From Vibrio sp. MEBiC08052 (GTDB taxonomy: Bacteria > Pseudomonadota > Gammaproteobacteria > Enterobacterales > Vibrionaceae), in the NCBI RefSeq assembly GCF_001506075.1, contig NZ_KQ947475.1, positions 1,907,527-1,971,526 on the forward strand: a stretch of 64,000 nt of DNA, in the 5' to 3' direction. Made by a program: the position numbers and the translations under genes. Positions within the stretch are counted from its first letter, which is position 1. Every line of letters starts with the position of its first letter. The notes under the pieces are model-generated. The model saw only the letters and a list, made by a program, of their open reading frames with translations, did not search any database and was not told the DNA's origin. This document shows positions 35,662 through 45,447 of the stretch, piece by piece.

Positions 35662-36780
35662 TCAGGCATGATAAATCTGTCCATTCCATTCGATATCATA
35701 AGTTGATGCCTGACTGAGGGAAATCCGCTGTTTTCTTGCTTGTCGGTAGAGTTCTGAAAAACTCAATAACGGCGCTAAGGGGGGCAGATCTTGTTGGTAA
35801 CGCTGCATAATATTTTTACCGGAAAAATACCCCTGCCACCGTCGATAACTGAATAACGATGAAACGCCACCTGCCAGAAATATCATGGCCCCGAGATGAT
35901 ACAGCGATGCCAGTTCTGGTTGAGCGAAGACAAAATGAGGCTCAGCCGACTGACAGAATGGCGCAACCAAATGCAATCCACTCGTGGCCCGCGGGTTACA
36001 CTCAATCACATATAACCCCTGCTGATCACGAATAAAGTCAAACGAAACCTGACCGTGGTAATTAAACCTTTGGCCAAATGCACCCATGAATTCTGTAATC
36101 GCGGGGTCGTCTATCGGCTGAAACGCACTGGCCGCAGACTGATTGACACAAAGTCTCGGGTAATAGGCCTGATGAACCCGCATCTGTCCGTGTTCAAATA
36201 AGGCATAGTTGCAGATCGGCTGCCCTTCAATTTTCTGTTGCTGAACCCAAGGCATATCAGCCGTGATATTTATCGTTGCTAAAGCTTGCGGTGTGACATC
36301 ACTGATCACTTGCACGCCAAAACGGGAATAAACCGGCTTCAACACCGTCTCCTGCCCACAGACCACATCACAACGATCCATGATCAACCGGGTCGACGGC
36401 AGAGAAACTTGGGGCAAGCCGGATAGAGCCTCAAACACCGTATATTTGTTGTGTAGCGTGAATAGTAACGCAGCATCCGGCATCAGCCAGTCAACCTCGG
36501 GCCTTTGCTTGGCAATGTCAGCAAGAAAAAACACTTCTTCGCAGGTCGGCACGACCATATCAATGTCAAACCGATCAATAATATCGAGGATTTGCGTCTG
36601 ATAATCTGCAAAGGAAAAGCGCGGAGAGCTGGTTTGAACATAACCTTCAATCTGTTTCAGAAATGATCCCAGCGGCTGTTTCAACGCATCGGTCATGATC
36701 ACCCGATGCCCCTGTCGACAGAAAATATTTGCCCACTCAAGTGCCACCGGCGCACGGGCTCCGGTAATCAAGACTTGCAT
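35662..36780 (-). CDS. ATP-grasp ligase-like protein (five-gene cluster)
   Basis: 372 residues. ATP-grasp features: N-terminal preATP-grasp-like segment MQVLITGARAPVALEWANIFCRQGHRV, then VVPTCEEVFFLADIA, TVLKPVYSRFGVQVIS (nucleotide lysine) and GQVSFDFIRDQQGLYVIECNPRATSGLHL (metal-binding acids and asparagine). It could form an amide, ester or peptide bond in an unknown pathway. It overlaps the adenylate-forming gene by 13 bases and is the last gene of the cluster; tRNA-Leu follows on the same strand with no clear terminator. Confidence 0.72.
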   Translation of the reverse strand: MQVLITGARAPVALEWANIFCRQGHRVIMTDALKQPLGSFLKQIEGYVQTSSPRFSFADYQTQILDIIDRFDIDMVVPTCEEVFFLADIAKQRPEVDWLMPDAALLFTLHNKYTVFEALSGLPQVSLPSTRLIMDRCDVVCGQETVLKPVYSRFGVQVISDVTPQALATINITADMPWVQQQKIEGQPICNYALFEHGQMRVHQAYYPRLCVNQSAASAFQPIDDPAITEFMGAFGQRFNYHGQVSFDFIRDQQGLYVIECNPRATSGLHLVAPFCQSAEPHFVFAQPELASLYHLGAMIFLAGGVSSLFSYRRWQGYFSGKNIMQRYQQDLPPLAPLLSFSELYRQARKQRISLSQASTYDIEWNGQIYHA

Positions 36781-38027
36781 TCATTCACCACTCGTCGCTG
36801 TTTATTCATCGGGTGCCAGTCGGGTGGCGGTGCATATTCACACGTAACAGATACCCGCCCCAATCGCTGAAATAACCCAAATAACGCCTCCCGAATTACA
36901 CCATGAAACTGAGGAGCCACTTCAATTTTTAAGTGACTGGCTCCGGTTTGAGTAATGCGATAATCCACGCGTTCTTCTATCGCAAGTGTTACCGCGCGAT
37001 AGATCAGATCCGGCAATACTACGGTTTGTGCCCCGCCCTGCTCTAACACCAGACAATCACCACAGCGCCCGGCAATGGCGCCAAGCGGTTCAAATGGCGC
37101 TTCGTCTTGTTTCGCTGCAATCACATCATCCAGCTGATAACGGATGATCGGCTGGGTTCGACGGCGGAAATCGGTAATGATTGGACTGTAATGGGTCTTT
37201 TCCGGATTTAACCAATGTTTCTCAATATGCACGATATCCTGATTCCAGCGCATCTGCCCTTGCATATCCGTACAGGCGAGAAATCCTTCCGTACACTGAT
37301 AGACTTCGTGCAGTTCACCGGCGAAGGTCTGTTCTATCAGAGCCCGATCTACCGGTGTTAGTACTTCTGCCCCGGATATGATGCGTGCAGGAGACATCTT
37401 CCGTTCACCGAATGTACCGCTGTACATGGCACAAAACTGTAGCGCCTGCGCACTACCAATCAATAAGGTCGGCTGAAAGCGATCCAACGCCCGAATCCAA
37501 ACGTCATAAGGTTGATTTAAATCGGCGTAAAAGAATTGAATCGGCCCTCTGGCAACAGTTTTATATAACGGGCTGTTCGCCCGGAGCGCCAAAGCAATAC
37601 GATGTTTTTGCCATAAATTAGGTAAAAGCTTGCCCAGAATATTACCGGCCCAAAGCTGTTTCTCGCGATGATCGGCCAGAAAAAGCCCTCGCTGTCCGGA
37701 GGTTCCCGAGGATAATCCGACGGTCACACCATTAACCACCGATTGTTCAAACCGTCGGGATTGCTCAGCTTCGAGCGCTACTGACATCAGTCGATCTGCA
37801 TTTAACCCCCGGGTATTGATCGTATCCAGATTAGCCATCATCAGCGATTTATTCATGATCGGAAATGCTTCAAGCGGCTGATGACGTAACGACTGATAAA
37901 AAGGTGAATGTTCACAGACCCACTTTAGATGCTGTTCTAATTGTTTACCTTGCCAAGACAGCACCTGAGCACGAGAAGCAAATCGGTGGTAACGCGCAAA
38001 TGCAAACTGGCGTAACGAAGTCATCAT
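36768..38027 (-). CDS. Adenylate-forming enzyme, CoF/F390 synthetase-PaaK-like (five-gene cluster)
   Basis: 419 residues from the ATG at 38027, which overlaps the MBL-gene stop (ATGA). The PaaK-like adenylation core is visible: GVTVGLSSGTSGQRGLFLADH near residues 107-127 (P-loop), VYQCTEGFLACTD near 240-252 and RRTQPIIRYQLDDVI near 285-299 (R..YxLDD motif). Such enzymes activate a carboxylate with ATP. The substrate is unknown; the presence of a KAS III partner points to a fatty-acyl or small carboxylic acid. A longer in-frame start exists but would overlap the upstream gene. Confidence 0.72.
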   Translation of the reverse strand: MMTSLRQFAFARYHRFASRAQVLSWQGKQLEQHLKWVCEHSPFYQSLRHQPLEAFPIMNKSLMMANLDTINTRGLNADRLMSVALEAEQSRRFEQSVVNGVTVGLSSGTSGQRGLFLADHREKQLWAGNILGKLLPNLWQKHRIALALRANSPLYKTVARGPIQFFYADLNQPYDVWIRALDRFQPTLLIGSAQALQFCAMYSGTFGERKMSPARIISGAEVLTPVDRALIEQTFAGELHEVYQCTEGFLACTDMQGQMRWNQDIVHIEKHWLNPEKTHYSPIITDFRRRTQPIIRYQLDDVIAAKQDEAPFEPLGAIAGRCGDCLVLEQGGAQTVVLPDLIYRAVTLAIEERVDYRITQTGASHLKIEVAPQFHGVIREALFGLFQRLGRVSVTCEYAPPPDWHPMNKQRRVVNECKS

Positions 38028-38887
38028 TGTATCCAACCTTGTTCGCAGAGTGAGCGAATACTGGTCAGACAGTGAGAAGGCACAAACTGAATCTCCGCCT
38101 TGCCGAGTCGATAGCATAACCTCAGTTGCGCCAATGTCTGGCGATAAGCTTTGGTGTCCTCACAGATAATATTTGCCAGCCAGTGCTGATCCAGATTGTC
38201 ACTGAGGCTCTCGATCAACCAACAGGCATCCGCTAACAAAAATATCCATTGCGCCTGCAATCTGACTAACATTCCTATCTGCCCGGCAGCATGTCCGAGC
38301 AGGCTAACCAAATAAAGCGAGCCATCATCAAACAGGTCTTTACAATACAGTTCAACACCGTGCAACTGCGGTAACAGAGCGTCGATCGGGAGATCAAATT
38401 GATCATGAAAATGCAACTGTTGGTGAATATCATCCGGAATCAGTTGACGTAAATAACCCCTTCTGACCCCACTGAAACGACCGCTATACTTGATGGCATC
38501 AAAACCCATTTTTGAACAATGAATCTTTGCCTGACCAAATTCACTCACCGCAGCAATATGATCGGCATGGAAATGAGATAACACCAGATGACCGACCTGT
38601 GATGTCTCAATCCCGACACGGCCCAACTGCGCGGTAATATCTTCCCCATGCTGCAAATGACACGGGGTTGTCCATGCATAAAACCTTTCCGGAAAGGTGC
38701 GTGTGGCATTAAAGAAATGTTGGTGATAGCCGGTATCAAATAGCACATAGCCCTGCTTAGGATGTTTGATCAAAGCGACAGCCGCAGGGAAAGCTCTTGG
38801 TTTGAGACCGCTGCCGGGTTTGACGACAAATCCCGGATGAACACAATAGCCACCTTCAAAGATTTTGAGTTGCAAACCATCTGACAT
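38024..38887 (-). CDS. Metallo-beta-lactamase-fold hydrolase (five-gene cluster)
   Basis: 287 residues from the ATG at 38887 (an alternative ATG at 38917 adds ten residues). Zinc motif SHFHADH, 104-110 in this numbering, with further ligands in LLGHAAGQIG and FLLADACWL. MBL-fold lactonases and thioesterases share this motif, so it might release or hydrolyse a pathway ester or lactone (inference). It overlaps the epimerase gene upstream by 32 bases and the adenylate-forming gene downstream by four. Confidence 0.75.
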   Translation of the reverse strand: MSDGLQLKIFEGGYCVHPGFVVKPGSGLKPRAFPAAVALIKHPKQGYVLFDTGYHQHFFNATRTFPERFYAWTTPCHLQHGEDITAQLGRVGIETSQVGHLVLSHFHADHIAAVSEFGQAKIHCSKMGFDAIKYSGRFSGVRRGYLRQLIPDDIHQQLHFHDQFDLPIDALLPQLHGVELYCKDLFDDGSLYLVSLLGHAAGQIGMLVRLQAQWIFLLADACWLIESLSDNLDQHWLANIICEDTKAYRQTLAQLRLCYRLGKAEIQFVPSHCLTSIRSLCEQGWIQ

Positions 38888-39848
38888 ATTGCTCGATTCC
38901 TTGTTTGATTGTGACATGTGGCTGATAACCTAATATTTCTCTGGCTTTGGTGATATCCAACGTCTGATGGTGATGGAGAAGTCCGGCGCTGTAGCAAGTC
39001 AAACGCGGTTCAGGATGGGCCGGAAGCCGCTGCCGAATCCATTCATTCAGTGTCAAGAGTGGGCGCAAAACAGGATAAGGAAGCCGTCGGATGGTCACCG
39101 GATGATTTAGTGCCGTCAATAACTGTTGTAACAGTGTTTCAACCGGCATTGGTTCACCGTTCGTGATATTGAAAATCTCCCCGTGTGACAAATCCTCAAT
39201 TTGAGTACAGGCCAGCATGGCTGCCTGGGCAACGTTATCGACACAGGTTAGATCGACCACCGGATTACGTGCCGATGGGAGCAACAGTTGTCCGCGGAAT
39301 ACGCTACTCATGACACGCGGGACAATCGCTCGGTCATTGGGACCAAAAATCCCCCGCGGACGTAAAATAATGCTTTTGATCGGACTATTCGCGACAACAC
39401 GTTCCGCGAGATATTTGGTTTTTGCATAGTCATTACACCATTGACGCGCCAGCGCATCATTTTCGGTAATGGCCCATCGGTCAGCGTAGTCAAAATAAAC
39501 ACTGGTAGTGGAGATATGCACCAAATGTGGCACATTCTGAATGCGGGCCGCTTCAACCAGATTCTGGGTAGCCGCCACATTCGCTTGAAAAAACTGCGCG
39601 TAAGTTCCCCAAGGGCTGGATAGTGCCGCACAGTGAATAATAGCATCCACACCCTTACAAGCATCGATCAATGCTGTCCGGTCATTTAAATCCAGTACAT
39701 ACGCAACGGCGGTATAGTCACGTTCAAGCTGACGTGCAATATCCGCATTTCTGGCGATAAAACGGAGTTGATGTTGCTGATGAAATAACCGTATCAGCGC
39801 GCTACCCAACATGCCGCTGCCGCCGGTAATGAGAATTTTCATAGACAA
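38856..39848 (-). CDS. NAD(P)-dependent SDR-type epimerase/3-beta-HSD-like reductase (five-gene cluster)
   Basis: 330 residues. Extended SDR features: TGGSGMLGSALIRLF near residues 8-22 (GxxGxxG NAD site), VDAIIHCAALSSPWGTY near 67-83, and the catalytic YAKTK near 142-146. The VLRP region RPRGIFGPND fits the 3-beta-HSD/OleD-like branch. With a KAS III partner, a 2-alkyl-3-ketoacid reductase role as in OleD is one analogy, not a proof. It overlaps the synthase gene by ten bases. Confidence 0.78.
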   Translation of the reverse strand: MSMKILITGGSGMLGSALIRLFHQQHQLRFIARNADIARQLERDYTAVAYVLDLNDRTALIDACKGVDAIIHCAALSSPWGTYAQFFQANVAATQNLVEAARIQNVPHLVHISTTSVYFDYADRWAITENDALARQWCNDYAKTKYLAERVVANSPIKSIILRPRGIFGPNDRAIVPRVMSSVFRGQLLLPSARNPVVDLTCVDNVAQAAMLACTQIEDLSHGEIFNITNGEPMPVETLLQQLLTALNHPVTIRRLPYPVLRPLLTLNEWIRQRLPAHPEPRLTCYSAGLLHHHQTLDITKAREILGYQPHVTIKQGIEQYVRWFATQNL

Positions 39849-40834
39849 ATCAAACCCATGCCAAGTGATAGCCCGGCAGCAGAACCAATCAGTAACACAC
39901 GCTTGCCCTTCGTATCCGGTTCATTTCTCAGCAGGTGGAGATTAATCGGAATGGAAGCGGCGACCTGATTGCCCAACGTTGAAAAACGGTTGATGACCTG
40001 CGAGGCTGAAAATCCGGTGATTTTGGGCATTTTTTCTAATGCCCGGAAGCTCGCCTGATGGGGCAGCAAATAGTCAATATCGTTTTGAGTCACTTGGGCC
40101 TGAGCCAGCCCATGCTTCAAAAACTCCGGTAATACCTGAGCCACCTTGCGAAATAAATTTTTACCATCCATAAAAAAGCGACAAACATTGAGATTTTCAT
40201 CGTGAGATATTCGGTGAGGATTGAGAAAACTGCCACCCCCCGGAATCTGACAATACTGATATCCTGAATGATGGGTTTCAAAGCGGCGAGCGATGAGTCC
40301 GGGACTCTGCTCATTTGCTGCAAGTAAAAATGCTGCCGCACCGTCAGCAAACAATGTGGCCGTTTCTTTCTGCGGTGGAAAAGAGCGGTTTAGCGTCACA
40401 CCTGTTGCCACCTCACTGGTAACGATCAGAATACGCTGATAACGCTTGGCTAAAAAAAGGCTGTGAGATAAATCCAGTGCCGTTAAAAATGACAAACAGG
40501 TGCTGTTTAAATCAAAACTTTCGACACCGAATGGTGCATCAAGAGCAGCCAGCAATGCGGAAGCATCATAAGGTAATGACTGATGATGCGTTCCGCTGGC
40601 ATAAATCACCAAGTCGATATCAGAGAGGTTTAATTCTGTCTGGCTTAAGCAATCTTCGACCGCCCTACGCCCCATTTCGATCGCGCTTTCCGTCTCTCCG
40701 GCAACATGCCGATACTCAACACCAAATCTTTTTTTGGACGTCCCGACAGGCAGCGCCAGAAAAGCGTCCATTTGCTCCGAAGACCAACGATTTTTAGGTA
40801 AATAGATACCACTGGAAACAATATCGAATGCCAT
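39839..40834 (-). CDS. 3-oxoacyl-ACP synthase III (FabH)-like condensing enzyme (five-gene cluster)
   Basis: 331 residues. Catalytic triad in place: Cys113 (NSTCLSF), His259 (LLPHQAS) and Asn289 (STLGNQVAAS). VIYASGTHHQSLPYDASALLAALDA and the end GKRVLLIGSAAGLSLGMGLI are KAS III-like. The His-Gln-Ala-Ser form and the overall length resemble OleA-like or pathway-specific synthases rather than the housekeeping FabH. It is the first gene of the minus-strand cluster; an AT-rich 229-base gap precedes it before tRNA-Gly. Confidence 0.8.
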   Translation of the reverse strand: MAFDIVSSGIYLPKNRWSSEQMDAFLALPVGTSKKRFGVEYRHVAGETESAIEMGRRAVEDCLSQTELNLSDIDLVIYASGTHHQSLPYDASALLAALDAPFGVESFDLNSTCLSFLTALDLSHSLFLAKRYQRILIVTSEVATGVTLNRSFPPQKETATLFADGAAAFLLAANEQSPGLIARRFETHHSGYQYCQIPGGGSFLNPHRISHDENLNVCRFFMDGKNLFRKVAQVLPEFLKHGLAQAQVTQNDIDYLLPHQASFRALEKMPKITGFSASQVINRFSTLGNQVAASIPINLHLLRNEPDTKGKRVLLIGSAAGLSLGMGLICL

Positions 40835-41063
40835 AAATTTTCATTACACCAAAATAAAAAACAGTGTTCAAAATACTATGAAGAGGCGTTTACGTCTAGC
40901 CCATTTCATTGTTTATCATCACAACATAGGCTCAAGTTCACATTCTGATTGACGCAATGTGATTGAACGAGAATGAGAAAATCGCAACGTGAATAAAGAA
41001 TATAAAGACAAACTGACGACCATAATATGTCTTATCAGAAAGTGATATTGAGGAAATAAAATC

Positions 41064-41139
41064 TGGAGCGACACACGGGGTTCGAACCCGTGACCTCAAC
41101 CTTGGCAAGGTTGCGCTCTACCAACTGAGCTAGTGTCGC
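41064..41139 (-). tRNA. tRNA-Gly (GCC), second copy
   Basis: 76 bases with encoded CCA. Compared with the copy at 35227-35302 it differs at four positions, which form two compensated pairs (acceptor ACAC/GTGT in place of ACAT/ATGT, and a T-stem G-C in place of A-T). Both therefore remain functional tRNAs. Confidence 0.97.
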
Positions 41140-41159
41140 ATTGAAATCTCAGAAGAGAA

Positions 41160-41233
41160 TGGAGGCGCGTCCCGGAGTCGAACCGAGGTCCACGGATTTG
41201 CAATCCGCTGCATAGCCACTCTGCCAACGCGCC
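41160..41233 (-). tRNA. tRNA-Cys (GCA)
   Basis: 74 bases with encoded CCA. Anticodon loop TTGCAAA gives GCA; acceptor GGCGCGT pairs with ACGCGCC. It stands 20 bases before tRNA-Gly on the minus strand. No protein gene occupies the next 262 bases. Confidence 0.97.
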
Positions 41234-41495
41234 GACCTGAACATATCGAAAAGATAAAATCACCATCTCTGATACGGGTTCGCATTCTACGGATTCACCC
41301 AATTCAGTCAACAAAATTTTTGGCTTTTTGAATTATTTGCCTATTTTACACTCAAACGATGCAAATCTCGCCAATTGGCCGAATAAAATCTGTCAGATTC
41401 TCCTCCTGACATAACAATTTCAACATTCAACTGTTGCGATATACAGCGGTTATTTCTATGGTAATGTCATCCATTTGTGAATAGGTGAAATCACT

Positions 41496-41738
41496 ATGAA
41501 ATTTACTGCGCAGCAACTCAATGAGCTCAATTTACTGCTTCAGTTTGATCTGAATAGTCGTGATACTGGTATCAAAGTCCACAAAACTGCTGAAAAGAAA
41601 GTACAGGATGCTGTTGAAGCTCTCTATCGGAAAAATCTATGTACCCATCCGGACGGTGGTTATTTAACCGATGAAGGCATTGAAATCGCTCAGGATGCCG
41701 ACCGCATTCTTCGAGTTCTGGCTCAGGAATCGGAATAA
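41496..41738 (+). CDS. TIGR02647-type small conserved protein
   Basis: 80 residues. The sequence MKFTAQQLNELNLLLQFDLNSRDTGIKVHKTA followed by YLTDEGIEIAQDADRILRVLA matches the small conserved gammaproteobacterial family I know as TIGR02647; no function is established. A GGTGAAATC precedes the ATG. The next gene starts 9 bases after it on the same strand. Confidence 0.78.
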   Translation: MKFTAQQLNELNLLLQFDLNSRDTGIKVHKTAEKKVQDAVEALYRKNLCTHPDGGYLTDEGIEIAQDADRILRVLAQESE

Positions 41739-41747
41739 ATACCCAAC

Positions 41748-42578
41748 ATGACGAAACATATCACAATCATTGGTGCCGGCTGGCTTGGTTTACCACTGAC
41801 ACATCATTTGTCTGATTTTTGCCGTGTTTTCGCCAGTAAAACCACACCAGCTGGCGCTGATGCCCTGAAACTTGAGGGCATACGCAGTTTCTGCTTCCAT
41901 TTCGAACAGTCCGAAAATCCTTTATCTGAAACGCTTGCAGCCCAGAATGCAGAAGTTGTGATTGGCTGCTTTCCTCCCGGATTCAGGCAGAATAAACAGG
42001 ATGAATATGCGCATTATTGGGGCTATCTGGCTGAACAATGCAAAATCGCGCAGGTGAAAAAGTTAGTGATGATCAGTACGACGGGTGTTTATCCCAACCA
42101 TCCCGGTATCATGACTGAACAAGATGCGAGCCTGACACTCGCGCGGGAAAATGCTGATTTCAGTGAATCAGCCCGGGTTTTACTCACGGCCGAACAGCAT
42201 GTGATCGATAGCGGGTTAGATTATGCCATCCTGCGCTTTAGCGGATTAATCGGCCCTAAACGCCATCCTGCGCGCTTTGTCCCTAAACTCAAACAAGTCA
42301 GCTCGCTGGCACCGGCCAATATGCTGCATCTTGATGATGCCATTGGCAGTATCCGTTATATTCTTGAGCAAGGGCTCTCGGGGATTTTTAATGTCACAAC
42401 CCCGGAAACCGTCAGCAAAGCGGAGTTTTATCAAGCGGCACTAGACACCGTATCATCAGAAGCGAATCTGCCACCGATTGTCGCGCAAGAAGATAAACAA
42501 GTCAGCAGCGATAAACTTTGCCGTTGCGGTTATCAATTCCATTATCAACACACGCTGGATGCACTTCGTTACCTATAA
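41748..42578 (+). CDS. NAD(P)-binding epimerase-like protein (YeeZ-like)
   Basis: 276 residues. The dinucleotide-binding turn GAGWLGLPLTHHL stands at residues 9-21; LVMISTTGVYPNHPG near 106-120 and ILRFSGLIGPKRHPARFVPK near 165-185 match YeeZ/YbjT-type SDR relatives. The substrate is unknown. It begins nine bases after the small conserved gene and ends near the stop of convergent tdk. Confidence 0.82.
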   Translation: MTKHITIIGAGWLGLPLTHHLSDFCRVFASKTTPAGADALKLEGIRSFCFHFEQSENPLSETLAAQNAEVVIGCFPPGFRQNKQDEYAHYWGYLAEQCKIAQVKKLVMISTTGVYPNHPGIMTEQDASLTLARENADFSESARVLLTAEQHVIDSGLDYAILRFSGLIGPKRHPARFVPKLKQVSSLAPANMLHLDDAIGSIRYILEQGLSGIFNVTTPETVSKAEFYQAALDTVSSEANLPPIVAQEDKQVSSDKLCRCGYQFHYQHTLDALRYL

Positions 42579-42627
42579 TCATCTGTTATTTATAATAATT
42601 CGTTATTTGTAAACAAAAAGGGGCCAA

Positions 42628-43209
42628 TCACAGACGCCCCAACGCCTCTTTATAGTGTTTCCGACATACCGATACATAACGGTCATTGCCACCGATATCA
42701 ACCTGAGCCCCTTCGGCAATCGGTTGTCCTTGTGCATCAACACGTACCACCATGTTGGCTTTTTTACCACAATGGCAAATGGTTTTCAGCTCAACCAGCT
42801 TATCTGCCCAAGCTAACAGATACTGACTTCCCGGGAAAAGCTCACCTTTAAAATCAGATCGCAATCCATAGCACAGCACCGGGATACCAAGTCGATCCAC
42901 CACATCCGTCAACTGATACACCTGTTCTTTTGACAGAAACTGACATTCGTCGATCAAAATACAGTCCACTTTCATCTGCTGATGTAATTGGTCGATTTCT
43001 TCAAATAGATTGGAAGTCTCACGAAAAAGATAAGCCTCTTCTTCTAACCCGATTCGGGAGCTGACTTTACCGACCCCGAATCGATCATCAATCGCTGCGG
43101 TATAAATCACGGGATTCATGCCCCGCTCCCGATAGTTAAAAGAAGATTGAAGGAGTGTGGTCGATTTCCCTGCATTCATTGCAGAGTAATAAAAATACAT
43201 CTGGGCCAA
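42628..43209 (-). CDS. tdk: Thymidine kinase
   Basis: 193 residues. Type II thymidine kinase: P-loop [10 protein letters not shown] at residues 8-17, DECQFL at about 88-93 (catalytic glutamate), and a zinc-binding pair in CHCGKKANM plus CRKHY near the C-terminus. It phosphorylates thymidine for salvage. It is alone on the minus strand; the aspS terminator precedes it. Confidence 0.96.
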   Translation of the reverse strand: MAQMYFYYSAMNAGKSTTLLQSSFNYRERGMNPVIYTAAIDDRFGVGKVSSRIGLEEEAYLFRETSNLFEEIDQLHQQMKVDCILIDECQFLSKEQVYQLTDVVDRLGIPVLCYGLRSDFKGELFPGSQYLLAWADKLVELKTICHCGKKANMVVRVDAQGQPIAEGAQVDIGGNDRYVSVCRKHYKEALGRL

Positions 43210-43297
43210 AGTATTTACCTGTGTTCATAATCGGGCAATCTCAATATGAGCCAAATTGCCTGTACAACTTATTTCTTTTCTCAATACCGAATACGAA

Positions 43298-43320
43298 AAA
43301 GGTGGCAATCAGCCACCTTT
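43298..43320 (-). terminator. Terminator after aspS (minus strand)
   Basis: AAAGGTGGC (43298-43306) pairs with GCCACCTTT (43312-43320), five-base loop, with a T run on the minus strand. It sits 20 bases past the aspS stop. Confidence 0.88.
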
Positions 43321-43339
43321 GTTACATCATTTCGCTTAA

Positions 43340-45112
43340 TTAAACATTTTCAATTTTGGCACGCACAGCAATCGCCAGCTCTTCAAGTGCCGCGGGGTTT
43401 GCCTCGCTTGGCGCTTCAGTCATCGGGCAAGCTGCCGCGGTTGTCTTCGGAAATGCAATCACGTCGCGGATATTTTCTGTGCCGCAAAGCAACATCACCA
43501 GACGGTCAAAACCGAAAGCTAAACCGGCATGAGGCGGTGTACCGAATTTCAGAGCATCCAGCAGGAAGCCGAATTTCCGGCGTTGTTCATCTTCTTCGAT
43601 ACCTAAAATATCAAACACAGCAGTCTGCATCGCAGAATCATGGATACGAACCGAACCACCACCGACTTCATAGCCATTCAAGACTATGTCATAAGCATTT
43701 GAATTCACATTTACCGGATTGGCTCTCAGCTCATCTGCTGTGACACCTAATGGTGAAGTGAACGGATGGTGCATCGCATGAAGCTGACCTTCGTCATCTT
43801 CTTCAAACATTGGGAAATCAACCACCCAAAGTGGCGCCCAGGCAGACTCATCAGTCAGTGACAAGTCAGTCCCCAGTTTTAACCGCAGCGCACCCAACGC
43901 TTCTGACACAACGTTGGCTTTATCGGCACCGAAGAGAATGATATCGCCGCTTTGCGCCTGCGTACGTTCCAGAATCGCTTCAATCACCGACTCAGACAAG
44001 AATTTAGCCACCGGTGACTGAATCCCTTCCAGACCAGCGTCACGATCGTTGACTTTCAACCATGCTAATCCTTTCGCACCGTAGATCGATACAAACTCAC
44101 CGTATCCGTCAATCTGTTTACGCGTCAGGCTTGCACCACCCGGGACGCGAATCACGGCAACCCGGCCTTTGGCATCATTGGCAGGGCCAGCAAAGACTTT
44201 AAACTCAACATCTTTGACTAAATCAGCAACATCGACCAGTTCCAGCGGGTTACGCAGGTCAGGCTTATCACTGCCGAAACGACGCATGGCTTCACTATAT
44301 TTCATCACCGGAAATGCGCCCAAATCGACATCAAGTAGCTCCTGCCACATTTCGCGAACCATTTTTTCGGTCACAGCACGGACTTCGTCAGCCGTCATAA
44401 ATGACGTTTCAATATCGATCTGCGTAAATTCGGGCTGACGATCGGCCCGTAAGTCTTCATCACGGAAACACTTCACAATCTGATAATAGCGGTCAAAACC
44501 GGACATCATCAGCAATTGCTTAAACAACTGAGGTGACTGCGGCAATGCATAGAACTTGCCTTTATGAACCCGACTCGGTACAAGATAATCCCGCGCCCCT
44601 TCCGGTGTTGCTTTGGTCAAAACCGGTGTTTCAATATCGAGGAACCCTTGCCCATCGAGGAAACGGCGCACAAAGCTTGACGCACGCGCACGTAATTTGA
44701 TGCGGTCACTCATTTCCGGACGACGTAAGTCCAGATAGCGATATTTCAAACGCTGCTCTTCAGAGTTTTTCTGATTAAAGTCCAATGGCAACACGTCAGA
44801 GCGGTTGATAATTTCCAGCTCAGTGGCGAGAATTTCAACTTCTCCGGTCGCCATATCGCGATTAATCTGAGAATCCGGACGCGCTCTGACTTCACCGGTC
44901 AAACGAATACAAAACTCACTACGCAGTTGGTTCGCAACCTCAAAGACATCTGCCATATCAGGGTCAACAACAACCTGAACTAGTCCTTCACGATCTCGCA
45001 TATCAATAAAGATCAGGCCGCCCAGATCCCGACGACGATTCACCCAACCACAAAGTTCTACATTCTGCCCGACAAGGGACTTGTTTAGGTGACCACAATA
45101 ATGGCTACGCAT
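43340..45112 (-). CDS. aspS: Aspartate-tRNA ligase
   Basis: 590 residues from the ATG at 45112 ([12 protein letters not shown]), the E. coli length. Class IIb features: the OB-fold anticodon domain ([32 protein letters not shown]), motif 1 near 137-180, motif 2 [20 protein letters not shown] near 216-235, a GAD insertion near 290-410, and motif 3 [16 protein letters not shown] near 527-542. A longer in-frame start exists but would add a non-family tail. Confidence 0.97.
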   Translation of the reverse strand: MRSHYCGHLNKSLVGQNVELCGWVNRRRDLGGLIFIDMRDREGLVQVVVDPDMADVFEVANQLRSEFCIRLTGEVRARPDSQINRDMATGEVEILATELEIINRSDVLPLDFNQKNSEEQRLKYRYLDLRRPEMSDRIKLRARASSFVRRFLDGQGFLDIETPVLTKATPEGARDYLVPSRVHKGKFYALPQSPQLFKQLLMMSGFDRYYQIVKCFRDEDLRADRQPEFTQIDIETSFMTADEVRAVTEKMVREMWQELLDVDLGAFPVMKYSEAMRRFGSDKPDLRNPLELVDVADLVKDVEFKVFAGPANDAKGRVAVIRVPGGASLTRKQIDGYGEFVSIYGAKGLAWLKVNDRDAGLEGIQSPVAKFLSESVIEAILERTQAQSGDIILFGADKANVVSEALGALRLKLGTDLSLTDESAWAPLWVVDFPMFEEDDEGQLHAMHHPFTSPLGVTADELRANPVNVNSNAYDIVLNGYEVGGGSVRIHDSAMQTAVFDILGIEEDEQRRKFGFLLDALKFGTPPHAGLAFGFDRLVMLLCGTENIRDVIAFPKTTAAACPMTEAPSEANPAALEELAIAVRAKIENV

Positions 45113-45447
45113 AATGAGTTTCCCAATTTCCAATAACTGATTCAAATCTTCACTGCCCGCTTGAATTTCCAAACCAGCGGACAACAACAAAATATCCTAA
45201 ATAACCGTGCGACTGTTCAACCACGTGATTCCGACATACAATGCCGATTCAATATTTGATGATCACGTTACATTGGTTCACGCTGTATTCGATGACTCGG
45301 TAACTCTGAAGATCATCGTTGCGCTCATGACTCAGTCGCAGTGCTCACCGTGCATGACGGTGTAAAGAAATAGGCGCTGATTATAGCGCTAAAAGACCGG
45401 CTTCTTCAAAACGATATCGCGCATTTGACACAATTTAAATCGAAAAA
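45113..45447. other. Divergent region between aspS and the DUF72 gene
   Basis: 335 bases without a gene. A CACCGT-GCATG-ACGGTG stem stands at 45346-45362. Promoters of both divergent genes should be here; no T run follows the stem. Confidence 0.4.

Noticed and set aside
35227..41139. Integrase-generated direct repeats (attL/attR) at the two tRNA-Gly genes
   Set aside because: No integrase is present and the copies differ at four compensated positions, so they are two natural tRNA genes, not recent duplicates.
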